Shown here in pieces: positions 53,836 through 61,452 of a stretch of DNA of 64,000 nt. Position 1 is the stretch's first letter. Each line of letters starts with the position of its first letter. Where the stretch lies: positions 124,001 through 188,000 of the forward strand of contig JAFKFL010000014.1 of NCBI GenBank assembly GCA_017308235.1, in the 5' to 3' direction. A program made the position numbers and the translations under genes. The notes under the pieces are model-generated. The model had not been told where the DNA came from, searched no databases, and saw only the letters and a program-made list of their open reading frames with translations. This DNA is from Alphaproteobacteria bacterium (GTDB lineage Bacteria; Pseudomonadota; Alphaproteobacteria; Reyranellales; Reyranellaceae).

Positions 53836-55053
53836 TCCAACCCGACCGACAACTTTTCTTTCGATCTCGATCCCTACGACCGGCTGGCGCAGATGCTTGA
53901 CGGCGGGCTGTTCGGACTGCTGCCGCTCCCGCCAAGCTGGAGCAAATACGTGGGCGCGCAGTACGCGGCCGATCCGTCGCTGTTCTCAGCGCCGGCCTCC
54001 GACACGCCCGGTTTCGACAAATCACCGATGTTCGCTGGCGTGGGTACGACAACGCCGGGTTTCAGACCACTGCCGATGGCCCAGATCGGGGATACGCCCG
54101 GCTTCCACAAGTCGCCCGCCGTGCTGGAAGCGCTGGCCGCAGCCGATCCCCGGCCGGCGGGCTTCTACAGGTCGCCCGCACTCTTGGGGGCGAGCGCAAT
54201 GATGTCAGGCTTCGATCCAAACCTGCCGCCCACAATTGGTCCGCAGGCGATGCTGTTCGGACGGCCAGGCTTGCCTCCAGACCCCTCGCCGCTACCCGCG
54301 GGTCCCACGCCGCCGCCGCGACTGGATCTGACTCCCGTCAGCTTTCCACTTCCACTGTCGCCGCCGGCAAGTGTCAATTCACCTACGCCCCAATCATCAC
54401 CTGTGATCCCCGTCGGTTCGCCACCGGATGACGCACCGCAGCCAAACATTCCGCCTGCGACCGACCAGCAACAGCCGGTCACGAATGGCCGAGGCATCGC
54501 GCCACCGGTCGAACCGCCATCGAACAGCCTCGAGCTTGAACAGGAATTCCAGAAATGGCCGGGCAGAGTCGTGCGCCTTCCGGATGGATCACCTGTTCGC
54601 AATCCCTATTCGCCAAACGGCCTTTTGATGTCCCCGTTCAGCGACCTCAGCGATGTCGCTGCTGCGGGAAGGCGTTTGCGCTCCGAGTTGGCGCGTCTTC
54701 TGGGCATAGAGCCTATTGCGGCTGCCATACATACCTACGATGTGTTGCGTGGGTATCTCGGGCATGGCGGCCTGTTCGACTATCAGCGGCGTGCTTATCC
54801 ATTTGGCAAGGACGGATTCACGCAGTTGCGACAGTTCAGAGATGTCGCGAACTTTAACGTTGGTCTTGTCGGCCAACAAGCGGGCCTGAGTCTATGGACG
54901 ACATTGGAGATAGCTGGCCGGTACGCCGCACGGAACTCCAGCAACTATAAGCCCGATCAAACCCATGGCCTCGATCCGCAAACGCAGGAGCTCATCGAAC
55001 AGGGATATCGCATCGGCGAAAGTGGTGCGTATGAACCCGGAAGCCACCGTTAG
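53833..55053 (+). CDS. TPGF-type polymorphic toxin (toxin-44-like C-terminus)
   Basis: 406 residues. Residues 1-240 are Pro-rich with four spaced motifs: 'TPGFDKSP', 'TPGFRPLP', 'TPGFHKSP' and 'AGFYRSP'. The C-terminal 150 residues form a helical toxin-like domain: 'GRRLRSELARLLGIEPI', 'FRDVANFNVGLVGQQAGLSL' and 'NSSNYKPDQTHGLDPQTQEL'. This recalls the bacterial toxin-44 family, whose activity I cannot state with certainty. It is driven by control element R3. Two small membrane proteins are encoded convergently just downstream. Confidence 0.65.
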   Translation: MSNPTDNFSFDLDPYDRLAQMLDGGLFGLLPLPPSWSKYVGAQYAADPSLFSAPASDTPGFDKSPMFAGVGTTTPGFRPLPMAQIGDTPGFHKSPAVLEALAAADPRPAGFYRSPALLGASAMMSGFDPNLPPTIGPQAMLFGRPGLPPDPSPLPAGPTPPPRLDLTPVSFPLPLSPPASVNSPTPQSSPVIPVGSPPDDAPQPNIPPATDQQQPVTNGRGIAPPVEPPSNSLELEQEFQKWPGRVVRLPDGSPVRNPYSPNGLLMSPFSDLSDVAAAGRRLRSELARLLGIEPIAAAIHTYDVLRGYLGHGGLFDYQRRAYPFGKDGFTQLRQFRDVANFNVGLVGQQAGLSLWTTLEIAGRYAARNSSNYKPDQTHGLDPQTQELIEQGYRIGESGAYEPGSHR

Positions 55054-55074
55054 ATCCGAGGGGAGACAACATCT

Positions 55075-55407
55075 CTAGAACCACTCCTTAGCCGGCCCAC
55101 AACGACGACGGCAGATCCGTCCCCAGAAAACGGCCATCACGAGGGCCGCCGTTGCAACAAGAAAATAAGCCAAAGGCAGGATCCCCACGTCGTTTGGGCC
55201 GATGACAGCCACAAACGCGAATGCATAGGCGATGGCAAAAGCAGATAGGGCCTGATCGAACGATTGTATGAAAGGCGGTGTTGAAAAAGAAGAGTAGAGC
55301 ACATCAACGAAGACATAGAGCCAAAGGAACACGCCAAAAGAAAATACCCATCGGAGAGCAAAGCCAACGAGGCCGAACGCGGAGGCAAGGACCATTCGGG
55401 AAGTCAT
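55075..55407 (-). CDS. Small membrane protein A, likely immunity partner
   Basis: 110 residues with about four hydrophobic helices and a Cys/Arg-rich end 'WGRICRRRCGPAKEWF'. It is a clear paralogue of the 112-aa protein encoded at 55409-55747, with matching N-termini (MT.R..ASA.GL.GFA.R) and C-termini. It is transcribed toward the toxin gene. An integral membrane neighbour suggests immunity to a toxin acting at the envelope, but this is inference. A third C-terminal copy lies at 56010-56066. Confidence 0.55.
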   Translation of the reverse strand: MTSRMVLASAFGLVGFALRWVFSFGVFLWLYVFVDVLYSSFSTPPFIQSFDQALSAFAIAYAFAFVAVIGPNDVGILPLAYFLVATAALVMAVFWGRICRRRCGPAKEWF

Positions 55408-55408
55408 G

Positions 55409-55747
55409 TCAGGGCCGTAAAATAATGTGACGCATCCAGCGTATCGCTCGGCCGCACCTGCGACGACAGACCCGCCCCCACACAATCGCGATCACCGTGG
55501 CGACTGCTGCAAAGAAGAGGCTGAACAGATGAAGATATTCGTGGGCTGGTTCAGACGCGAACATCCCGTCTATGACAAGGCCAGGCAACAGGTATTCCAA
55601 TGGCCGCGGAAGTACCCCGGATGCGATTCGATAATAGACGCCCCAGCTGAAGTAGTAGAGCACCCACAGGGCATTGTACGAGATCACACATCGAACAGCG
55701 AAGCCTAAAAGGCCGAGTGCGGAGGCGAAGGCTGTTCGGAAAGTCAC
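55409..55747 (-). CDS. Small membrane protein B, paralogue of A
   Basis: 112 residues from a GTG at 55747. Hydrophobic segments near 'YNALWVLYYFSWGVYY' and 'FSLFFAAVATVIAIVWG'. The C-terminus 'WGRVCRRRCGRAIRW' matches protein A. The pair is adjacent, with one base between stop and start. Tandem divergent copies are common for immunity genes that collect against toxin variants. Confidence 0.5.
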   Translation of the reverse strand: MTFRTAFASALGLLGFAVRCVISYNALWVLYYFSWGVYYRIASGVLPRPLEYLLPGLVIDGMFASEPAHEYLHLFSLFFAAVATVIAIVWGRVCRRRCGRAIRWMRHIILRP

Positions 55748-55832
55748 GTCGTTTAGCGCGGAATATGGCTCATATGGTCACGAGTGGACCGGCATAGCAA
55801 GCAACTATCGATTGTGACGACGTTGGCGGCCA

Positions 55833-55989
55833 GCATTCCTCTAACGTCCACGATTGTCGTGAAGGCGCAGCGCGTGTAAAAAGGAATCGTTAGCCGGCAT
55901 CGTCGCGTTGCTCCGTCGAGAGCGGTCGCGGGGACAAGCGGCGAACTTCACCCGCCCATCAAGGGCTAGGTGGAGCTTCGCGCGCGATG
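55833..55989 (+). promoter_or_regulatory. Cassette control element R4
   Basis: CATTCCTCTAACGTCCACGATTGT, -35 TTGTCG, 17-bp spacer, -10 TAAAAA, AATCGTTAGCCGGCATCGTC, a GCTC/GAGC hairpin, and the same leader end and ATG as R3 (55987). The ORF that follows is only 5 codons long (MSEMG, stop at 56002-56004). Confidence 0.7.
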
Positions 55990-56009
55990 TCTGAGATGGG
56001 GTAGTATCT

Positions 56010-56066
56010 CTAGAACCAATCCTTAGCCGGCCCGCAACGACGACGGCAGACCCTTCCCCAGGCGTT
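56010..56066 (-). pseudogene. 3' fragment of a third small membrane-protein gene (emptied cassette)
   Basis: On the minus strand it reads 'AWGRVCRRRCGPAKDWF' and stop, matching the ends of proteins A and B. The part upstream of it is cut off by the next control element R5. Together with R4 it forms a deleted cassette: leader, start codon, then the tail of an immunity-type gene, with the toxin gone. Confidence 0.7.
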
Positions 56067-56077
56067 GTTATCTACAT

Positions 56078-56230
56078 CGTTCCTCTAACGTCCACGATTG
56101 TCAGAAACGAAAACTTCGCTTAAACAGGAATCGTTAGCCGGCATCGTCACGTCGCTCCTCAAGAGCGGCGCGGGGACAAGCGGCGAACTTCACTGCCACC
56201 CTTGGCCTACTGGAGGTTCGCGCTTGTCCC
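56078..56230 (+). promoter_or_regulatory. Cassette control element R5
   Basis: CGTTCCTCTAACGTCCACGATTGT, -35 TTGTCA, 17-bp spacer, -10 TAAACA, AATCGTTAGCCGGCATCGTC, hairpin CGCTC-CTCAA-GAGCG, and the best long stem: GGGACAAGC/GCTTGTCCC with inner GCGAAC/GTTCGC. It stands 50 bp before the ejection-type gene at 56283. Confidence 0.75.
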
Positions 56231-56282
56231 GATTCATTTCCGATTCTCACGTCCGCCGCATTGCCATCTCGAAGGTGACGCC

Positions 56283-57122
56283 ATGAGCGGCGGCGGTTCG
56301 AGCGGCACCACCTACCAGCAGTCGCAAAGCGAGAGCGGCCCGCCCTCGTTCCTGCAGCCCTACCTCAAGCAGGGCATCTGGGATCTTGCCTACCAGTACC
56401 AGACCCATCCCAACGCGCCGGCCTACTACTCGGGCGAGACGGTGGCGCCGCTGTCGACCCAGTCGCAGCAGGCGATCGATGCCGCCGGCAATCTGGTCTC
56501 GAACAATCCCGTGTTGCCGACGGCGATCTCTTCGCTGAACAAATTCGGCAGCGGCGCCTATGTCGATCCCACGACCAACCCGGATTATCTGAAGGCGCTC
56601 GCGGCCTCGCACCAGCCCTATATCGACCAGTTCAACAACCAGATCCTGCCGGGCGTGCAGAGCGGCTTCGAGGGGGCGGGGCGGTACGGCTCGGGCGCCA
56701 ACCAGAACGCTACGCAGCAGGCGTTGAAGACTCTCGGCACGACGATCTCCAATGCCGACGCACAGGCCGGCTCGCAGTACTACCAGAACGCGCTCGGGCA
56801 GCAGTTGCAGGCCAACGGCATGGCGTCGGGTCTCAACAGCAGCCTTCAGCAGAACGTCGCCGCGCTCGGCGCCGCGGGCCAGACAGTGGACCAACAGCGC
56901 CAGGCGCAGGATGCGGCGGCGCAGGCCGCCTACAACTACAACCAGAACGCCCAGATGAACTACATCAGCCAGTATCTCGCGATGCTGAACGGCGGTTATC
57001 CGGGCGGCACGAACAGCGGGTCGGGATCCGCCTTCTCCAGCCAGTCGTCGAACGGCGGGCTTTTCGGCAACATCATGGGCGGTGTCGGGCTCGGCCTGCA
57101 GGGCGCCACGTTGATCATGTGA
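56283..57122 (+). CDS. Phage internal/ejection-type virion protein
   Basis: 279 residues, Gln/Asn/Ala-rich and largely helical: 'PSFLQPYLKQGIWDLAYQYQ', 'GVQSGFEGAGRYGSGANQNA', 'DAQAGSQYYQNALGQQLQ', then a Gly/Ser-rich C-terminus with a hydrophobic 'MGGVGLGLQGATLIM'. This composition is typical of podovirus internal proteins ejected ahead of the DNA. It has its own control element, R5. Confidence 0.65.
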   Translation: MSGGGSSGTTYQQSQSESGPPSFLQPYLKQGIWDLAYQYQTHPNAPAYYSGETVAPLSTQSQQAIDAAGNLVSNNPVLPTAISSLNKFGSGAYVDPTTNPDYLKALAASHQPYIDQFNNQILPGVQSGFEGAGRYGSGANQNATQQALKTLGTTISNADAQAGSQYYQNALGQQLQANGMASGLNSSLQQNVAALGAAGQTVDQQRQAQDAAAQAAYNYNQNAQMNYISQYLAMLNGGYPGGTNSGSGSAFSSQSSNGGLFGNIMGGVGLGLQGATLIM

Positions 57123-57853
57123 TGATCGACCTCGAGCCCCTCACTCGCCACTCCCGCACTGCACTGCAGTTCAGCGGCGGCAAGGATAGCCTCGCGGTCG
57201 CTTTCCTTCTGCGTCCCGTCTGGGATCGGCTGACGTTCTATCACGTCGACACCGGCGACTTGCTCCCGGAAGTGCGGGAGGTTGTCGGTGAGGTCGAGGC
57301 GATGGTGCCGCGCTTTGTGCGGATCGAGACGCATGCGCGGGATTGGACGGCGCGTTTCGGCCTGCCGAGCGATCTGGTACCAACGACCTGTACGCCGGTG
57401 GGACTCGCCATTGGCGCCTCGAAGCAACCGCTCGTCGACCGCTTCGTCTGCTGCGCTTCCAATATCATGGCGCCGATGAATTACCGGATGCAGGCCGACG
57501 GCGTGACACTTGCGGTTCGCGGCACGAAGCGCGCCGATCTCGCCAGGCTCCCCGCCGAGAACGGCGACACGACCCTCGGCTATGAGCTTTGGCTGCCGCT
57601 TCAGGATTGGTCGCACGAACAGGTATTCGATTACCTTCGTGAGGTGGGTGCGCCGATCTGTCGGGTCTACGAGCACAAGGTCAATGCCCCCGAATGCGCG
57701 ACGTGTCCGGCGTGGTGGAACGAGGGCCGCGCCGGCTATTTGCGGGAGCACCATCCCGACCTCTTCGAGATCTACGCGGCCAAGCTGCGCGTCGTCGCGA
57801 GCGAAATCGTGCCCGTTTGGGAAACGCTCCGTTTGGAATGGGAGAAGATCTGA
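57119..57853 (+). CDS. PAPS-reductase-family protein in the virion gene block
   Basis: 244 residues. PP-loop 'LQFSGGKDSLAVAFLL' and later 'GTKRADLARLP', with C-terminal Cys in 'PECATCPAWW'. This is the phosphoadenosine phosphosulphate reductase fold. Phages carry relatives of unknown role, perhaps in nucleotide or DNA sulphur chemistry. It is wedged between ejection-type genes and overlaps both neighbours by 1-4 bp, so it is expressed with virion proteins. Confidence 0.8.
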   Translation: MMIDLEPLTRHSRTALQFSGGKDSLAVAFLLRPVWDRLTFYHVDTGDLLPEVREVVGEVEAMVPRFVRIETHARDWTARFGLPSDLVPTTCTPVGLAIGASKQPLVDRFVCCASNIMAPMNYRMQADGVTLAVRGTKRADLARLPAENGDTTLGYELWLPLQDWSHEQVFDYLREVGAPICRVYEHKVNAPECATCPAWWNEGRAGYLREHHPDLFEIYAAKLRVVASEIVPVWETLRLEWEKI

Positions 57854-58257
57854 TGGACTACAATCTCCTCGCCCTCCTGCAGGCCGCGCAGGGAGCGCAG
57901 CACTCGCCGACGATGGCCGGTCCCGTGGCGCCGCAGTCGCCGACGCCGGGATTCCGGATGCCGACGCCGATGAGCATAAGCCCGCCGCAGCTACAGCAGC
58001 CCAGCCAGGGCCTCGATTTTTCGCAGGGCGCCAATATGCTCATGAAGGGCCTCGCCGGTTTCCATCTGGGTTCGGATCCGACCAATCCTGGCGTGCCGAC
58101 GCCGCAGGGCGATCCCACAGGGGGCGCCGGACCTGCCTACCTTGGCGGCACGACGCCGCTCGGCGCCGTCAATTCGCCGCAGCCGTCTTCGCAAGCCGAT
58201 CCCGGTTTCTTCGTACGGCTGCTTCATAGCCTCGGGCTCCTCAACTTTTCCCAATAG
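57853..58257 (+). CDS. Small Pro/Gly-rich virion-region protein with a TPGF motif
   Basis: 134 residues. 'PQSPTPGFRMPTPMSISPPQ' contains the same TPGF motif as the toxins at 41.9, 43.2 and 53.8 kb. A hydrophobic end 'FFVRLLHSLGLLNFSQ' follows a Gly/Pro-rich middle. Its neighbours are ejection and fibre genes. It may be an internal or adaptor protein; the family is not recognised. Confidence 0.55.
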   Translation: MDYNLLALLQAAQGAQHSPTMAGPVAPQSPTPGFRMPTPMSISPPQLQQPSQGLDFSQGANMLMKGLAGFHLGSDPTNPGVPTPQGDPTGGAGPAYLGGTTPLGAVNSPQPSSQADPGFFVRLLHSLGLLNFSQ

Positions 58258-58278
58258 TCGGGCACGGCAGGAACCATC

Positions 58279-59271
58279 ATGGACATCAGCCAGAGCAACT
58301 GGAACGAGACCGACGACAACAACAGCGTCGCGGCGCCCGACGGTGCACCCGAGGGCATGCCGCCTTCCGGCGTGAACAACACAATGCGCGCCATGATGGG
58401 CGCGATCAAACGCTGGTACGACCAGGCGATCCCCAGGGCCACCGATGGCTCCGGCACCAGCACGGCCTACACACTGAGCTATCCGGCGGCGCCCACGGCG
58501 CTGGCCGACGGGATGACGTTCCTCGTGAAGTTCGACAAGACCTGCGGCGCGGCGCCGACGCTCAACGTGAACTTCCTGGGGGCGAAGCCGATCTATGCAT
58601 GGTACACGGCCCCGGGAGCGTGGGCCGCAGTCAACGCCGGCGACATCGTGACGGGGCAAAAGGTCCGGCTGACGTACGATCAGAGCAGCGGCAATTTCCA
58701 CGTCATTCAGCCGCTCAACGTCGTGCAATACAACGCGAACGTCACGGTGCCGACAGGCGTCACCATGGGCTTCCGGGGCGCGACCTCGCAGGTTCCTGCA
58801 GGTTGGGTACTAGAGCGCGGCAATTCGATCGGCGACGCTTCATCTGGTGCGACTGAGCGCGCCAATGCCGATACACAGGCGCTATTCATGCTACTGTGGG
58901 CGAATACGAACTACGGGCTACAGAATTCGTTCGGAACGACGGTCAGTCGTGGTGCCAATGCTGCGGCTGACTTTGCTGCTCATTGCCGGCTCGTCCTGCC
59001 AAACATGACCAATGTTTTTAGGCAAGCAGACAATAGCGGAACGGCGGTAGGGGTGACCGGAGGAGCAGCCAACCACGCCCACACCGCCAGTGTTCCAATC
59101 AACATGAACACCGGCGCAGGCAACGGAACATTGGTATTTGCCAATGGCGGTGGTGGCGCTGCTATTCAATGGGATCATATCCATAATGTCAGCGGCACTG
59201 CCAGTGGCACGACAAATTCGCAAAGCAACATTCCACCCTACGTCACCGAACTATCTATCATCAAATTGTGA
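58279..59271 (+). CDS. Tail fibre with collar-type C-terminus
   Basis: 330 residues. The N-terminus 'NSVAAPDGAPEGMPPSGVNN' with 'MRAMMGAIKRWYDQ' is a common phage fibre anchor. The middle is beta-rich. The C-terminal 170 residues resemble the phage tail-collar domain ('VPAGWVLERGNSIGDASSG', 'CRLVLPNMTNVF', His pairs in 'NHAHTASV' and 'DHIHNV'). It should bind host surface sugars or proteins. Confidence 0.75.
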   Translation: MDISQSNWNETDDNNSVAAPDGAPEGMPPSGVNNTMRAMMGAIKRWYDQAIPRATDGSGTSTAYTLSYPAAPTALADGMTFLVKFDKTCGAAPTLNVNFLGAKPIYAWYTAPGAWAAVNAGDIVTGQKVRLTYDQSSGNFHVIQPLNVVQYNANVTVPTGVTMGFRGATSQVPAGWVLERGNSIGDASSGATERANADTQALFMLLWANTNYGLQNSFGTTVSRGANAAADFAAHCRLVLPNMTNVFRQADNSGTAVGVTGGAANHAHTASVPINMNTGAGNGTLVFANGGGGAAIQWDHIHNVSGTASGTTNSQSNIPPYVTELSIIKL

Positions 59272-59782
59272 TGGGCGCTTGGTTGGGGTAGCCATCCAAA
59301 TCCTCAGACAACACTTACACAAAGGGGCGGTGGTTTTGCCTATCATGCGCTGGTCTTCTCGGCGCACGTCGCACTTGGGTCTTCTAACGCCGACTTGCGG
59401 TAGCTTCACTTGGGAATTAGGCAAAGCTAACCAGCAGTCTATCGCGCATCTCCTTCGTTGATACGAGCATTAGCAAAAGTATCTTCCGGTTACGCTGCGC
59501 CGCAACGCGCCAAAACTTAACAACACAGTTGGTGTCCGCTTTTGCGCGCAGCGATAAGCATCAAAGCGTGCCGCCTCGCTGCGGAGTAGGTGTGCTTCGT
59601 TCATAGACTCTTCTGATTTTGGCGCCGACCTCAACAAGATGATGGACAAAAATCCTGGTCGGTCTTGGCAAACACTCAAGTATTGTCATTCATGCTCAAA
59701 CTGTCCTCACCGATTTCTTGCCGTTGTCGGTGCGCATTATCGATTGCTGGTTGCGGTACGGCAACGTTTCAGTTTTCCGCAT
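59272..59782. other. Low-GC stretch without a clear gene
   Basis: About 500 bp of lower GC than all phage genes around it. Short frames exist (for example 59470-59604 on minus, starting 'MNEAHLLRSEAARFDAY'), but none has a ribosome site or a recognisable domain. It occupies the place between a fibre gene and control element R6 where a toxin cassette could sit, and may be the debris of one. Confidence 0.4.
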
Positions 59783-59932
59783 CGTTCCTCAAACGTCCAC
59801 GATTGTCATGAGGGCGAACTTCTTTTAAACATGAATCGTTAGCCGGCATCGTTGCATCGCTCGTTTGGAGCGGTGCGGGGACAAGCGGCGAACTTCACTG
59901 CCATCAGGCCTGTTGGAGCTTCGCGCTTGTCC
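59783..59932 (+). promoter_or_regulatory. Cassette control element R6
   Basis: CGTTCCTCAAACGTCCACGATTGT, -35 TTGTCA, 17-bp spacer, -10 TAAACA, AATCGTTAGCCGGCATCGTT, hairpin CGCTC-GTTTG-GAGCG and long stem GGACAAGC/GCTTGTCC with inner GCGAA/TTCGC. The next gene starts 114 bp downstream. Confidence 0.74.
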
Positions 59933-60045
59933 GTTTCCACGCCTCAATTCGTATTTGATCCGATCCTGCGGGCCGCTTCGTGGCCGCCGCGGGCGATTTT
60001 GCGCGTGCGGGCCGGCGCCCATCCGTCGACGACCAGGAGATCGCC

Positions 60046-60360
60046 ATGACCACGCGCACCGCCGTGCATTCCCGCTACTCGAGCGCCGTCGTGAATGCGA
60101 ACGGCACCAGCAACGTCGTGATCGTGGGGGTCGCGGGCAAGACGGTCCGCGTGCACGGCTTCGATATCACTCTCGCTTCCGCCCAGGCGCTCACTATCAA
60201 GGACGGCGCCACGCCGCTCACCGGGCCGATGACGCTTCAGACCTACCAGAAGCCCAAGGATCCTGATCCGCATTTCGAGACCTCGCCCGGCAACGACCTG
60301 CATTTCGACCTCGGCGTTGGCGCGCAGATGTCGGGCGTCATCTGGTACGTGCAGAGCTAG
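60046..60360 (+). CDS. Small beta-rich phage structural protein
   Basis: 104 residues: 'NVVIVGVAGKTVRVHGFDIT', 'ALTIKDGATPLTGPM' and 'FDLGVGAQMSGVIWYVQS'. This looks like a compact beta-sandwich decoration or tail-accessory protein. CAGGAGA precedes the ATG at 60046. Confidence 0.6.
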   Translation: MTTRTAVHSRYSSAVVNANGTSNVVIVGVAGKTVRVHGFDITLASAQALTIKDGATPLTGPMTLQTYQKPKDPDPHFETSPGNDLHFDLGVGAQMSGVIWYVQS

Positions 60361-60363
60361 GCC

Positions 60364-61452
60364 ATGAAGCGGCTCCTTCTCGCGCTTCTGGCGCTGCCCT
60401 TCGCGGCAACGGCCGCGGTGACTGCCCCTGCGACGGTTTTGGCTCAGCCTGTCGGCGGCGGTATCTACCCCGGCGGTGGCGGCGGGGCGGCGGCTCTCGC
60501 AATCGGCAGCACGCCGGTCACCGGCTGCTCGACGTCGGGCTATGTGCTGTTCAACAACGCAGGAACGCTTGGCTGCGAGGCCGTGAGCGGCACTGGCACG
60601 GTAACGTCGGCGTCTGTGGTATCGGCCAACGGCTTTGCCGGCTCCGTCGCGACGGCCAGCACGACGCCTGCCATCACGCTTTCCACCACCGTCACCGGCC
60701 TTCTGAAGGGCAACGGCACGGCTGTATCGGCCGCGACAGCGGGCACCGACTACCTGGCGCCAGGTGGCGCGCTCGGTACGCCGTCGAGCGGCACGCTCAC
60801 GAACGCAACGGGCCTGCCGTGCTCGGGCCTTACCGGCCTCGGCACCGGTGTCTGCACCTTCCTGATCACACCCACGAGCGCCAACCTGCGTGCGGTGGTC
60901 ACCGATGAAGTTGGATCGGGTGCGCTCTACTTTGTCGGCGGTGCGCTCGGCACCCCGACGTCGGCGACCCTCACCAATGCGACCGGCTTGCCCTGTAGCG
61001 GCATTGCTTCGCTTGCCACAGGCGCCTGCACGTTCCTCGGCACAGCGACCAGCGCCAATCTCGCCGCCCTGCTGACGGACGAGACCGGTACCGGCGCCAA
61101 CGTCTTCGCCACCGGCCCGACACTCTCGGCGCCGATCGCCGATCGCTACCTGGTCAGCACGTCGAACACGAATGCGCAGAGCGGCACGACCTACACGGTC
61201 ACGAGCTCGGACTGCGGCAAGAACGTCATCCTGACCAACGCCGCCGCGATCACGGTCAGCGTCAACACCGGCCTCACCGCAGCCTGCTGGGTAACGTTCA
61301 CCCAGGGCGGGGCGGGTCAGATCACGGTCGCAGGCTCGGCGACCGTCAATTCAGCCAACGGCAAGAAGACCCGCGCGCAGTACAGCGTCATCAACGTGAT
61401 GTACGGGGGCGCAACCGATACCTACATCCTGAGCGGGGACAGCTCGACATGA
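60364..61452 (+). CDS. Repetitive phage fibre protein with signal-like N-terminus
   Basis: 362 residues. Hydrophobic start 'LLLALLALPFAATAA'. The body has repeats of 'LGTPSSGTLTNATGLPCSGL' type (three copies, spaced about 55-65 residues), typical of phage side-fibre shafts. The C-terminus 'VTSSDCGKNVILTNAAAITV' and 'GAGQITVAGSATVNS' is a common fibre head. The signal-like start is unusual for a phage fibre and could instead mean an exported bacterial-surface form. Confidence 0.65.
   Translation: MKRLLLALLALPFAATAAVTAPATVLAQPVGGGIYPGGGGGAAALAIGSTPVTGCSTSGYVLFNNAGTLGCEAVSGTGTVTSASVVSANGFAGSVATASTTPAITLSTTVTGLLKGNGTAVSAATAGTDYLAPGGALGTPSSGTLTNATGLPCSGLTGLGTGVCTFLITPTSANLRAVVTDEVGSGALYFVGGALGTPTSATLTNATGLPCSGIASLATGACTFLGTATSANLAALLTDETGTGANVFATGPTLSAPIADRYLVSTSNTNAQSGTTYTVTSSDCGKNVILTNAAAITVSVNTGLTAACWVTFTQGGAGQITVAGSATVNSANGKKTRAQYSVINVMYGGATDTYILSGDSST

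Noticed and set aside
42198-59932. The six repeats as a CRISPR array or insertion sequence
   Set aside because: Copies are kilobases apart, in both orientations, with promoter features and no transposase or spacers.
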